DNA of 15,189 nucleotides from Rickettsiales bacterium (GCA_031288035.1 JAITSG010000036.1:1-15189), one strand, 5' to 3'. Shown: positions 1 to 7,150, counted from the first letter of the stretch. Translations and numbers: made by a program. The notes: generated by a model not told the origin, from the sequence alone.

Positions 1-65
1 ATTGCAAGGAAAAATCCAGCCATATCTTCATGAAACCCCAATAGAATCCCAAAAGGAACAATGTA

Positions 66-1328
66 ATGCACATCAAGGAATTACGCGAAAAAAGCCCCGC
101 TTTTCTCATAGACCTGGCCGAAAAAGAAGGCATAGAACACCCGTCGTCGTACGATACAAAGGACCTTCGGTTCACAATACTCAAGGAAATAGCCAAAAAA
201 GGCGAAACCATGATAGGCGAGGGCGTCCTGGAAACCATGCCGGACGGGTACGGATTCCTGCGCTCGAAGGACTCGAACTACATATCCGGGCCGGACGACA
301 TATACGTCGCCCCCCAGCTTATCAAGAAATACAGCCTGAAGGTCGGCGATACCATAGAGGGCAACCTCCGCGTGCCAAAAAGCAACGAAAAGTACTTCGC
401 CCTGGACACCGTGGAGCGGATAAACTTCGAAGACCCGACGAAATCCAAACACCGCGTGCACTTCGAGGACCTGATCCCGCTGTACCCGGACGACAAGCTC
501 AACCTCGACATAATGCTCGGCACCGAAAAGAAGCCGAACTTCACCACGCGCATCATAGACCTGGTCGCCCCGCAGGGCAAGGGCCAGCGCAGCCTTATAG
601 TCGCGCCCCCGAAAACCGGCAAGACCATAATGCTCCAGAACATAGCGCACGCCATCACCACCAACCACCCCGACGTGTACCTAATAGTCCTCCTGATAGA
701 CGAGCGGCCAGAGGAAGTCACCGACATGCAGCGCAGCATACACGGCGAGGTCATAAGCTCGACCTTCGACGAGCCCGCCACGCGCCACGTCCAGGTGACC
801 GAGATGGTCCTTGAAAAGGCCAAGCGCCTCGTCGAATACAAGCACGACGTGGTCATACTCCTGGATTCCATAACCCGCCTCGGGCGCGCCTACAACGCCG
901 TGGTGCCGAGCTCCGGCAAGGTCCTCACCGGCGGCGTGGACGCCAACGCCCTCCAGCGCCCCAAGCGCGTCCTGGGCGCCGCGAGGAACATAGAGGACGG
1001 CGGGTCGCTCTCGATAATCGCCACGGCCCTGGTCGAAACGGGAAGCCGCATGGACGAGGTCATATTCGAGGAATTCAAGGGCACGGGCAACTCCGAAATA
1101 GTCCTGGACCGCAAGCTGTCCGACAAGCGCACGTTCCCGGCGATAGACGTCACGCGCTCCGGCACAAGGAAGGAGGAGCTGCTGGTCAACGCGGAAACGC
1201 TCCAGAAAATGTGGCTGCTCCGCCGCCTGCTGACCACGATGGGAAGCTCGGACGCCATGGACTTCCTCCTTGAAAAAATAAAGCATTCGAAGACCAACCC
1301 GCAATTCTTCGAAACCATGAACTCTTAG
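66..1328 (+). CDS. rho: Transcription termination factor Rho
   Basis: Hexameric RNA-dependent ATPase/helicase that ends transcription at Rho-dependent sites in the cytoplasm. The 420-residue product is the usual length (E. coli 419) and is collinear with the family. It has the N-terminal Rho domain, then the RNA-binding cold-shock-like fold with GYGFLRS at 61-67. Walker A APPKTGKT is at 180-187, the Walker B aspartate is near D267 (VVILLDS), and the C-terminal ATPase core holds SGTRKEELL. The start at 66 is chosen because AAGGAA at 53-58 lies 7 bases upstream. An ATG at 61 runs straight into TAA. Isoleucine is mostly ATA. In many Alphaproteobacteria rho lies near the replication origin, which fits the parS site at 2767. 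Identity is certain. Confidence 0.98.
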   Translation: MHIKELREKSPAFLIDLAEKEGIEHPSSYDTKDLRFTILKEIAKKGETMIGEGVLETMPDGYGFLRSKDSNYISGPDDIYVAPQLIKKYSLKVGDTIEGNLRVPKSNEKYFALDTVERINFEDPTKSKHRVHFEDLIPLYPDDKLNLDIMLGTEKKPNFTTRIIDLVAPQGKGQRSLIVAPPKTGKTIMLQNIAHAITTNHPDVYLIVLLIDERPEEVTDMQRSIHGEVISSTFDEPATRHVQVTEMVLEKAKRLVEYKHDVVILLDSITRLGRAYNAVVPSSGKVLTGGVDANALQRPKRVLGAARNIEDGGSLSIIATALVETGSRMDEVIFEEFKGTGNSEIVLDRKLSDKRTFPAIDVTRSGTRKEELLVNAETLQKMWLLRRLLTTMGSSDAMDFLLEKIKHSKTNPQFFETMNS

Positions 1329-1371
1329 CCAATCGAAAGCTGCTCCTCGGCCTGCGGGTGCTTTCGGTTGG
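1329..1371 (+). other. Hairpin directly after the rho stop codon
   Basis: A 12-base arm at 1329-1340 (CCAATCGAAAGC) pairs with 1360-1371 (GCTTTCGGTTGG). All pairs are Watson-Crick except one G-U, and the loop is 19 bases. No T-run follows on the plus strand, so it is not a classical intrinsic terminator. It may protect the rho mRNA 3' end or sit in the serS leader. The pairing is seen; the function is inferred. Confidence 0.5.
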
Positions 1372-1436
1372 GAAGTTGGGTTCTAAAACCGTGCGAAGCC
1401 CGCTTGTTCGGACGAATTGGTAGAAAGAGGTGTTAA

Positions 1437-2738
1437 ATGCCAGATATATACGTAGATATGAAAGAGGTGACGGCGCGCAGGGACGAATACGCCGCCGCAA
1501 TCAGGAACAAGAACGTGAAGCTCGACCTGGACAGGCTCGTTTCCCTATACGAGCAATTCCTCGAGGCGGACAGGCGGCTCCAGGACTTGAATTCGCGGAA
1601 AAACAGGCTCTCGGAGGCCGCGGCAAACGCATCGCCCGCCGAAAAGCCCGCGATAATAGAAGAGTCGCGGCGCATAGGCGCAGAGGTCGCGAAGCTTTCC
1701 GAATCCATGAAGGCCATAGAGCCCGAATACAAGGCCATGCTGTGGCTTATCCCGAACATCCCCGCGCCGGACGCGCCGATAGGCAAGGACGATTCCGAAA
1801 ACGTCGTGGTCAAGAAAGCGGGGGCGCCGAGGAAGTTCGACTTTCCGATACTGCCGCACTACGACCTGCTCCTCAAGAACGACTGGGCGGATTTCGAAAG
1901 GGCGTCGAAGGTGTCGGGCACTCGGTCGTACATCCTAAAGGGCGCGGCTTCGCGCCTCGAGATAGCCCTGCACGCGTTCGTCATGGACAAGCTCACCCAA
2001 AAGGGATTCACAATGATAACCGTGCCCTCGATGGCGTTTGAAAGCGCGCTTTTCGGCACAGGGCACTTCCCGTTCGCCCGCGAGGACGTCTATAAGGTCG
2101 GACGCGAGGAAAACGGCGCGATAGCCGACGAAAACATGTGGCTTTCCGGCACGGCCGAGATAATCCTGACCTCGCTGCACGGCGGCGAGATCCTCGACGA
2201 GCAGAAGCTGCCCATACTGTACGCCGGATATTCGCCATGCTTCAGGCGCGAGGCGGGAGCGGCGGGCAAGGACACCCGCGGCCTCGTGCGCGTGCACCAG
2301 TTCATGAAGGTCGAACAGTACGTCATATGCAGGAACGACATAGAAGAGAGCGCGAAGTGGCACAAAGTCCTCCTGCAATGCGCGGAGGAGGTGCTTTCCG
2401 ACCTGGAGCTTCCGTACCGGGTCATAGAATGCTGCACCGGCGACATGGGGGCGGGCAAGTACAAGATGAACGACCTGGAGGCGTGGATGCCAAGCCAGGA
2501 CAAATACCGCGAAACCCACTCGTGTTCCACCATGACGGACTGGCAGGCCCGGCGCGCGAACCTCAGGTACCGCGAAAACGGCACGAACAAGGCCAGGTTC
2601 TGCCACACCCTCAACAACACCGGAATCGCGACGCCCAGGATAATGGCGCAGATCCTCGAAAACCACCAGACGGCCGACGGGCGCGTAAGGCTGCCCGAAA
2701 AAATCCGGCCGTATATGAACGGGAAGGAATGGCTGTAG
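1437..2738 (+). CDS. serS: Serine--tRNA ligase
   Basis: Class II aminoacyl-tRNA synthetase that charges tRNA-Ser (and tRNA-Sec where present) with serine in the cytoplasm. The 433 residues match the usual length (about 430). The N-terminal ~110 residues form the charged coiled-coil arm that grips the long variable arm of tRNA-Ser. The catalytic core has the TAE motif (SGTAEI). Motif 2 starts with CFRREAG (C268-G274) and continues to TRGLVRVHQF. Motif 3 is centred on R401 (IATPRIMAQILENHQ). AGAGGTG precedes the ATG at 1437. It lies 108 bases after rho, with a hairpin between them, so it may be co-transcribed with rho. Identity is certain. Confidence 0.97.
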   Translation: MPDIYVDMKEVTARRDEYAAAIRNKNVKLDLDRLVSLYEQFLEADRRLQDLNSRKNRLSEAAANASPAEKPAIIEESRRIGAEVAKLSESMKAIEPEYKAMLWLIPNIPAPDAPIGKDDSENVVVKKAGAPRKFDFPILPHYDLLLKNDWADFERASKVSGTRSYILKGAASRLEIALHAFVMDKLTQKGFTMITVPSMAFESALFGTGHFPFAREDVYKVGREENGAIADENMWLSGTAEIILTSLHGGEILDEQKLPILYAGYSPCFRREAGAAGKDTRGLVRVHQFMKVEQYVICRNDIEESAKWHKVLLQCAEEVLSDLELPYRVIECCTGDMGAGKYKMNDLEAWMPSQDKYRETHSCSTMTDWQARRANLRYRENGTNKARFCHTLNNTGIATPRIMAQILENHQTADGRVRLPEKIRPYMNGKEWL

Positions 2739-2763
2739 CCATCGTCCCCGGAAAAATGAAACA

Positions 2764-2785
2764 AAATGTTTCACGTGAAACATTT
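2764..2785. promoter_or_regulatory. parS: parS centromere site (ParB binding)
   Basis: A perfect 22-base palindrome whose core at 2767-2782 is TGTTTCACGTGAAACA. This is the canonical 16-base bacterial parS sequence known from Bacillus subtilis and Caulobacter. ParB loads here as a CTP-dependent clamp to segregate the newly copied origin region. It lies between serS and fabD, where a chromosomal parS is free to sit without changing protein sequence. Sites of this kind cluster near oriC, so the locus is probably origin-proximal. The sequence match is exact; binding and location are inferred. Confidence 0.93.
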
Positions 2786-2804
2786 ATAGAACAAAGGACT
2801 CGAA

Positions 2805-3695
2805 ATGAAAGCTTTCCTATTCCCAGGACAGGGCAGCCAGAAGCCCGGGATGGGCCGCGACCTTTACGGCGCGTTTCCCGCCGCGAAGGCCGCATTCGAC
2901 GAGGTGGACGACGCCCTTTCCATCAAGCTGTCCTCCATAATATTCGGCGACGACGCGGTCGAGCTCAACAAAACCCAGAACGCCCAGCCGGCGCTGATGG
3001 CCGTGTCCGTCGCCGTCGCGAGAGTCCTTAGCGAAAAGCCGGACATGGTTTGCGGCCACTCTCTCGGCGAATACTCCGCCCTGGCGGCGACCGGCGCAAT
3101 GAGCCTTGCCGACGGCGCCAGGCTGCTTCGCACGCGAGGAGAAGCCATGCAGGCTGCGTGCGACGACGGCGCTATGGCGGCCGTCCTTGGCCTTTCGATA
3201 GAGGTTGTCGGCGAGCTGTGCGCGAAGATCCCGGGAGTATGGGCCGCGAACGACAACTGTCCGGGCCAGGTGGTGGTCAGCGGGCTGAAGGGCTCGGTCG
3301 CGAAGCTTTCCGAATCGGCTGTAGCCGCCGGCGCGAAGCGCGCGGTGACGCTCCCTGTCTCGGTTCCAGCCCACTGCCCCCTCATGCAGCCCGCGCGCGA
3401 GAAAATAGAGGCCATGCTTGCCGACGCGCGCGTTTCGATGCCCTCGGTCCCGTTCATATCGAACCGGACGGCGCAGATCGAAACCTCGCCCGAGGACATA
3501 AAGGCCCACCTGGCCGAGCAGATGACGAGCGGCGTCAGGTTCCGCGAGTGCGTGGAGCGCATGGCGCAGATAGGCGCGGATGAATTTTTTGAAATCGGCG
3601 CCGGTACCGTGCTGGCAGGCCTGGTCAAAAAAACCTGCGGCGACGCGGCGGTCAAATCAATCGGAACAACGGAGGATATAAATGTTCGACCTTAA
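2805..3695 (+). CDS. fabD: Malonyl-CoA--ACP transacylase
   Basis: Moves the malonyl group from CoA to acyl carrier protein, supplying the extender unit for type II fatty-acid synthesis. The 296-residue product is slightly shorter than E. coli FabD (309). It has the oxyanion-hole motif PGQGSQ at 7-12, the nucleophile S86 in GHSLGEYSA, and the partner H190 in VSVPAHCPLM. The C-terminal FEIGAGTVLAGLVK segment is typical. AAGGA at 2794-2798 supports the ATG at 2805. The 3' end overlaps fabG by 14 bases, so the two are translationally coupled. The acpP and fabF genes that often follow are absent here. Confidence 0.97.
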   Translation: MKAFLFPGQGSQKPGMGRDLYGAFPAAKAAFDEVDDALSIKLSSIIFGDDAVELNKTQNAQPALMAVSVAVARVLSEKPDMVCGHSLGEYSALAATGAMSLADGARLLRTRGEAMQAACDDGAMAAVLGLSIEVVGELCAKIPGVWAANDNCPGQVVVSGLKGSVAKLSESAVAAGAKRAVTLPVSVPAHCPLMQPAREKIEAMLADARVSMPSVPFISNRTAQIETSPEDIKAHLAEQMTSGVRFRECVERMAQIGADEFFEIGAGTVLAGLVKKTCGDAAVKSIGTTEDINVRP

Positions 3696-4419
3696 AGGCA
3701 AATCAGCCCTGATCAGCGGGGCGACGGGCGGAATAGGCGAGGCCATCGCGCGCGCGCTTTACGCCCAGGGCGCGACACTCGCGCTGGCCGGGCGCAGCCA
3801 GGATAAGATGGCCGAGTACGCCCAATCGTTCGGCGAGCGCGCCCATCCGGTGGAATTCGAGCTGACCTCGACGGAATCGGTCAAGGCCGCGGTCGCTAGG
3901 ACTCTCGAGCTTTGCGGCAAGATAGACATACTGGTCAACAACGCCGGCATGGCCCGCGACGCCCTGGCAATGCGCATGTCCGACGACGAATGGCAGGCGG
4001 TGATAGACGTGAACCTTACGGGCACGTTCAAGATGACGCGCGAAGTCCTGCCAGCCATGGTGAAGGCCCGGTACGGGCGCATAATAAGCATAAGCTCGAT
4101 AGTCGGGACCATGGGAAACCCCGGCCAGGCCAACTATTGCGCGACGAAGGCCGGCATAACAGGCATGACCAAGGCGATCGCCGCCGAGGTCGCCACGCGC
4201 GGAATAACCGCCAACTGCGTAGCGCCCGGATTCATAAAAACCGCTATGACGGACATACTTTCCGAAGAGGTCAAGAACAAGATGATGTCCGTGATACCGG
4301 CCGGCCGCTTCGGCGACCCGGCCGATGTCGCGGCCGCGACGGTGTTCCTAGCCTCGGACGAGGCGGCCTATATCACCGGGCAGACCATACACGTCAACGG
4401 CGGAATGCTGCGGGTGTAG
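3682..4419 (+). CDS. fabG: 3-oxoacyl-ACP reductase FabG
   Basis: NADPH-dependent short-chain dehydrogenase that reduces 3-ketoacyl-ACP to 3-hydroxyacyl-ACP in fatty-acid elongation. The 245 residues are the usual length. The cofactor motif is G13-ATGGIG-19, followed by VNNAG. The catalytic residues are S139, Y152 and K156 (YCATK), and the C-terminus ITGQTIHVNGGM is typical. GGAGG at 3671-3675 stands 6 bases before the ATG, inside the end of fabD, which supports coupled translation. SDR proteins vary in substrate, but the overlap with fabD makes the fatty-acid role nearly certain. Confidence 0.96.
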   Translation: MFDLKGKSALISGATGGIGEAIARALYAQGATLALAGRSQDKMAEYAQSFGERAHPVEFELTSTESVKAAVARTLELCGKIDILVNNAGMARDALAMRMSDDEWQAVIDVNLTGTFKMTREVLPAMVKARYGRIISISSIVGTMGNPGQANYCATKAGITGMTKAIAAEVATRGITANCVAPGFIKTAMTDILSEEVKNKMMSVIPAGRFGDPADVAAATVFLASDEAAYITGQTIHVNGGMLRV

Positions 4420-4435
4420 CCGAAAGCCGTTTTGC

Positions 4436-4464
4436 TTGCCGTGCTTGGAAATTTGTGCTAGAAT
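4436..4464 (+). promoter_or_regulatory. Sigma-70-type promoter for the first secreted-protein gene
   Basis: The -35 box TTGCCG (4436-4441), a 17-base spacer, and the -10 box TAGAAT (4459-4464) preceded by TGC (extended -10). Transcription should start near 4471, leaving a leader of about 26 bases with AAGGAG at 4485-4490 before the ATG at 4497. The same layout precedes the paralogue at 5368-5396. Confidence 0.75.
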
Positions 4465-4513
4465 AGCCTTGGACTATTTCGAGAAAGGAGCATTTTATGA
4501 ACAAAAGCAGAAC

Positions 4514-4522
4514 GGGGGGGGG
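4514..4522 (+). repeat. Run of nine G; likely slippage (phase-switch) tract
   Basis: Nine consecutive G lie 17 bases after the ATG at 4497, which has an ideal AAGGAG 6 bases upstream. With nine G the frame from 4497 ends at TAG 4539-4541 after 14 codons. With eight G it would open into the long frame ending at 5313, giving a 271-residue protein. That form aligns without a gap to the start of the paralogue at 5423: eight residues between the shared T and S in both. Two runs of eight A follow at 4591-4598 and 4642-4649. Confidence 0.75.
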
Positions 4523-5313
4523 TGCAAGGCTTAATTTTTAGCGCGGCCGCGATTCTGGCCCTTGCGATGCCGGCCGATTTGGACGCGGCGAAAAAAAATA
4601 ATTCCAAGCGGGCGATGCGCGGAGGCCGCGGCAGCGGATCGAAAAAAAACCGCGGCGGCAAAAGCAATGGCAAGGGCGGTGGCAGCAAGAAAGCTTCCGC
4701 GTGCCCCGTAGGCGTTGTTCTTATCGATTATAAGAAGTCTGCGCATTATAAAATGGAGGACGGCTCCGTTTGCGTAGATGTCGAGGACCTAAAGCCGCCC
4801 ACTTGTCCTAAAATGACTATTGTCGAGCTTGATTCGGTCGGCATAGCGTATCCCGGATGGGTCGACATAAACGAACAGGCGGCTTATGTGGCAGCGTATA
4901 CCGGGAATGTAGAAACCGAAACGAACGACAGCTACAGTTGTTCGCCTCCGGTTTCGCCCTCGATCCCAAAATGCCCGCTGGAACAGGTTGTAGCGTACCT
5001 CGAATCGGTTGAAAACAACACTTATTACATGAGATATTATTCATCTCCGGGACAAGAATGCCGGATACCGGAAGGCATGCAGGGGTTCCCCTTGAGAGAA
5101 AGCAATGGCAGATATTATATAAGTTACGGCATATGCACGAGGGATGTAAGCGACGATCTTCACCAGAAATGGTCCGAGCATGTGTATAAAAACGAAAAAG
5201 AAGCGCATGTTCCGGAATGGATGACGAAGGACAGATTTGTCCCGATTTTTGTCGGCAATAATTTTATACCCTGCGCCGACAAGGCCGAAATCATAAAGAC
5301 GCTGGGCCTTTGA
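4522..5313 (+). CDS. Secreted cysteine-rich two-module protein, 5' frameshifted
   Basis: I do not recognise this family. As it stands the open frame can start only at GTG 4522, which lacks a ribosome site and the basic head of a signal peptide. The well-placed ATG at 4497 is out of frame because of nine G at 4514-4522. Read with eight G, it starts MNKSRTGG and continues into a hydrophobic stretch (LIFSAAAILALAM) ending near LDAA, a plausible Sec signal. A basic Gly/Ser/Lys/Arg linker follows (about 10-56 from the GTG), then two modules that begin CPVG at C61 and CPLE at C151. The mature part has eight cysteines, suiting disulfides outside the cytoplasm. It is paralogous to the next gene. Its codons are less GC-rich than those of neighbours. 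Either phase-variable, recently broken, or an assembly error in the G run. Confidence 0.75.
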   Translation: MQGLIFSAAAILALAMPADLDAAKKNNSKRAMRGGRGSGSKKNRGGKSNGKGGGSKKASACPVGVVLIDYKKSAHYKMEDGSVCVDVEDLKPPTCPKMTIVELDSVGIAYPGWVDINEQAAYVAAYTGNVETETNDSYSCSPPVSPSIPKCPLEQVVAYLESVENNTYYMRYYSSPGQECRIPEGMQGFPLRESNGRYYISYGICTRDVSDDLHQKWSEHVYKNEKEAHVPEWMTKDRFVPIFVGNNFIPCADKAEIIKTLGL

Positions 5314-5367
5314 CCAGGACGCCTTGGGCTTTCCGGCCGTGCGGCGCCCCAGGAAATCTGGCGCTGG

Positions 5368-5396
5368 TTGCCAAGCGCCGGAATTCGTGTTATAAT
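5368..5396 (+). promoter_or_regulatory. Sigma-70-type promoter for the second secreted-protein gene
   Basis: The -35 box TTGCCA (5368-5373), a 17-base spacer, and a consensus -10 box TATAAT (5391-5396) preceded by TGT. The -35 box sits in the loop of an inverted repeat GGCGCT (5360-5365) / AGCGCC (5374-5379), which could be an operator. AAGGAGG at 5410-5416 is 6 bases before the ATG at 5423. Confidence 0.8.
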
Positions 5397-5422
5397 GCCT
5401 TTATCGAACAAGGAGGCGTCTC

Positions 5423-6373
5423 ATGAATAAAAACGGAACATGGGAGGGACGAGTCTTGTATTATAGCGTGGTTGCCATCCTATCCACCAGCATCATAGTA
5501 GACGCCGCAGCAAAGCCAAAGACGGCTAGGACCGGGCGGGGCGGACGGATAGGCAAATCCTCCGGCACTAGCAAACGCGGCGCGGGTGCGAAAATTCCAG
5601 CCAAAGCTTCCGCGTGCCCCGTAGGCGAGATCGTAAAGAGCCTCGATAAGGAATTTAACGGGAATTTCAACTACTATTTCCAAACCAGGGACGGCAAGAT
5701 ATGCGGCGATGCGTATTGGCTGGACGATTGCCCGAGAATTTATCCTTTGGAGATAGAAAAATTCTCCGGCTCCGCCGCCGGAGAATATATGTTTGTCTAC
5801 GACGCGTACAGCGACAAAGGGAAGTGCAAGGATTATCCCGATACACCCGAGGCTAGGCGAATTAGGAAACTTGCGCCTTGCCCCGTAAACGTCGTCTTGC
5901 AAAAAAAGATCGCCATAGTCGACAATTTTGCGAACGAAACGGCGTATTCTTCGGTCGGCGCGGAATGCAGCCATATCGACGCAGACGGGCTTGGTTTTCC
6001 CGTCGGCAGGGGCGATTCCGGCAAGACTTACTCCTCGGCCGGATATCCCGAACTGGGCGATTTGCCGGTCCCGGCCATCCCGTCTTGGATCAAAGACGAA
6101 AAAGGCCAAAATTATTATACGGAGTCCTTTATGATAGTGGATTCGAAAACCTATCATTCAAAACGCGCTGCATACGATAAAAAACGACTGGAAATCGACG
6201 AGAAGCGCGAAACTATGTCCAAGGAGTGCGAGACCATGCCGACCGGATGCCATAGCGCCAACCTTTCCGAGTGCCCTGACGTAGATCCCCATGCTTTTTG
6301 GGCTAAACAAAACAAATGCTACGAGGACGCCGATACGAAATATAGGGCCATGCTCGACGAGCTCAATAAATAA
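5423..6373 (+). CDS. Secreted cysteine-rich two-module protein (intact paralogue)
   Basis: Function unknown. The 316-residue product starts MNKNGTWEGR and has a hydrophobic core (VVAILSTSIIV) and an AXA-type cleavage site near DAAAKP, so it is probably exported. A basic Gly/Arg/Lys/Ser linker runs to about residue 60. Two modules follow, opening CPVG at C65 and CPVN at C153, each with further cysteines and a GFP-like turn shared with the upstream paralogue. A charged, helix-prone C-terminal tail (about 245-316) carries four more cysteines and is absent from the upstream protein. The start is fixed by AAGGAGG and a strong promoter. A 25-base block (5603-5627) is identical to 4690-4714 in the paralogue. 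A periplasmic or surface role is inferred; no catalytic motif is evident. Confidence 0.85.
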   Translation: MNKNGTWEGRVLYYSVVAILSTSIIVDAAAKPKTARTGRGGRIGKSSGTSKRGAGAKIPAKASACPVGEIVKSLDKEFNGNFNYYFQTRDGKICGDAYWLDDCPRIYPLEIEKFSGSAAGEYMFVYDAYSDKGKCKDYPDTPEARRIRKLAPCPVNVVLQKKIAIVDNFANETAYSSVGAECSHIDADGLGFPVGRGDSGKTYSSAGYPELGDLPVPAIPSWIKDEKGQNYYTESFMIVDSKTYHSKRAAYDKKRLEIDEKRETMSKECETMPTGCHSANLSECPDVDPHAFWAKQNKCYEDADTKYRAMLDELNK

Positions 6374-6374
6374 T

Positions 6375-6450
<76 letters not shown>

Positions 6451-6459
6451 CCCGGCCCG

Positions 6460-6488
6460 AATCTAGCACCCGGAAAGCGGCGTTTCAA
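6460..6488 (-). promoter_or_regulatory. Promoter for tRNA-Thr
   Basis: Read on the minus strand: TTGAAA (6483-6488), a 17-base spacer, then TAGATT (6460-6465) with TGC before it. The predicted start is a few bases before the mature tRNA 5' end at 6450. The -35 box overlaps the stop codon of the upstream peptidase gene. Confidence 0.7.
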
Positions 6489-7138
6489 GGATATTCGCAC
6501 CGGATCTTGCCGCATACCCTTATAAGCGGGTACAGGCCGTCCTTTTCCCCGCCCTTGAGCTGGTAGTGCCACCATTCGTTCCTTATGCCGCGGAAGCCCG
6601 CGGCCTCCATCACGCTTCTCAAAAGCGCGCGGTTGGCGCAGAGCCGCTCCTCCCCCGGCTTGCACTTGTAATCCGAATGCGATTCATCCTTGAAATGGTC
6701 GACCAACGTCGTGAACTCGAGCTTCCTTCCGCCCTCGTTCGCAAGCGCTATGTCGAGCGCCAGGCCCTTGGAATGCAACGAGCCCTTCTTGTGCGGATTG
6801 GCGACATAGCGCGCGTCGGGATAGCGCTCCCACATGTACAGCTGGGCTTCGTGCGGGCGGAAACAGTCGAAGAATATCGCCTTTAGATTACGCCTCTCCA
6901 ACTCGGCCTCCAGCTCCCAGATGTTCGAAAGCAAATCCTTGTGCACGTAGCAGCGCCTTATCCCGAACTTGCCATAGAACGGATGGCCCAGGAAATTGTC
7001 GGCGCGCAGGTACGAAAGGTCCTCTATGAACCGCGGGCCCTCGACGCGCACCAGGGGAAAATTATCCTCCACCTCGTCCCCCAGGGCAAGGCGGGCGCAC
7101 AATACGCCCATCAGAACCAACAGCAAAAGCTTCCCCAT
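6485..7138 (-). CDS. Exported D-Ala-D-Ala dipeptidase (M15D, VanX/DdpX type)
   Basis: Zinc peptidase of the VanX/DdpX branch, which hydrolyses D-alanyl-D-alanine. The 217-residue product has a hydrophobic signal peptide (about 1-20, ending ALG), so it acts in the periplasm, probably on peptidoglycan-derived dipeptides. Family motifs are present: DCFRPHEAQ (91-99), the SxHxxGxAxD signature with zinc ligands H122 and D129, and EWWH with catalytic E188 and zinc ligand H191. There is no lipobox. The start at 7138 is chosen because the signal peptide begins there. A further 65 codons are open upstream but overlap the divergent gene and its promoter. No ribosome site is visible and a TATAAT box lies 6 bases before the ATG, so the mRNA may be leaderless. 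No van resistance genes are nearby, so a recycling role is more likely than resistance. Confidence 0.88.
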   Translation of the reverse strand: MGKLLLLVLMGVLCARLALGDEVEDNFPLVRVEGPRFIEDLSYLRADNFLGHPFYGKFGIRRCYVHKDLLSNIWELEAELERRNLKAIFFDCFRPHEAQLYMWERYPDARYVANPHKKGSLHSKGLALDIALANEGGRKLEFTTLVDHFKDESHSDYKCKPGEERLCANRALLRSVMEAAGFRGIRNEWWHYQLKGGEKDGLYPLIRVCGKIRCEYP

Positions 7139-7144
7139 GGGACT

Positions 7145-7150
7145 ATTATA
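7145..7150 (-). promoter_or_regulatory. -10 box for the dipeptidase gene, possibly leaderless
   Basis: On the minus strand TATAAT lies 6 bases before the ATG at 7138, which would put transcription start at or next to the start codon. The -35 region (GTGGAT or TGGATT near 7167-7173) is weak. The box directly abuts the -35 box of the divergent plus-strand promoter. Confidence 0.5.

Noticed and set aside
2..814. 270-codon plus-strand frame overlapping rho
   Set aside because: Arg/Pro/His-rich translation in a second frame of rho, a typical shadow.
1329..1436. T-box riboswitch upstream of serS
   Set aside because: No T-box sequence or specifier-loop layout, and no terminator with a T-run; T-boxes are also not usual in this kind of bacterium.
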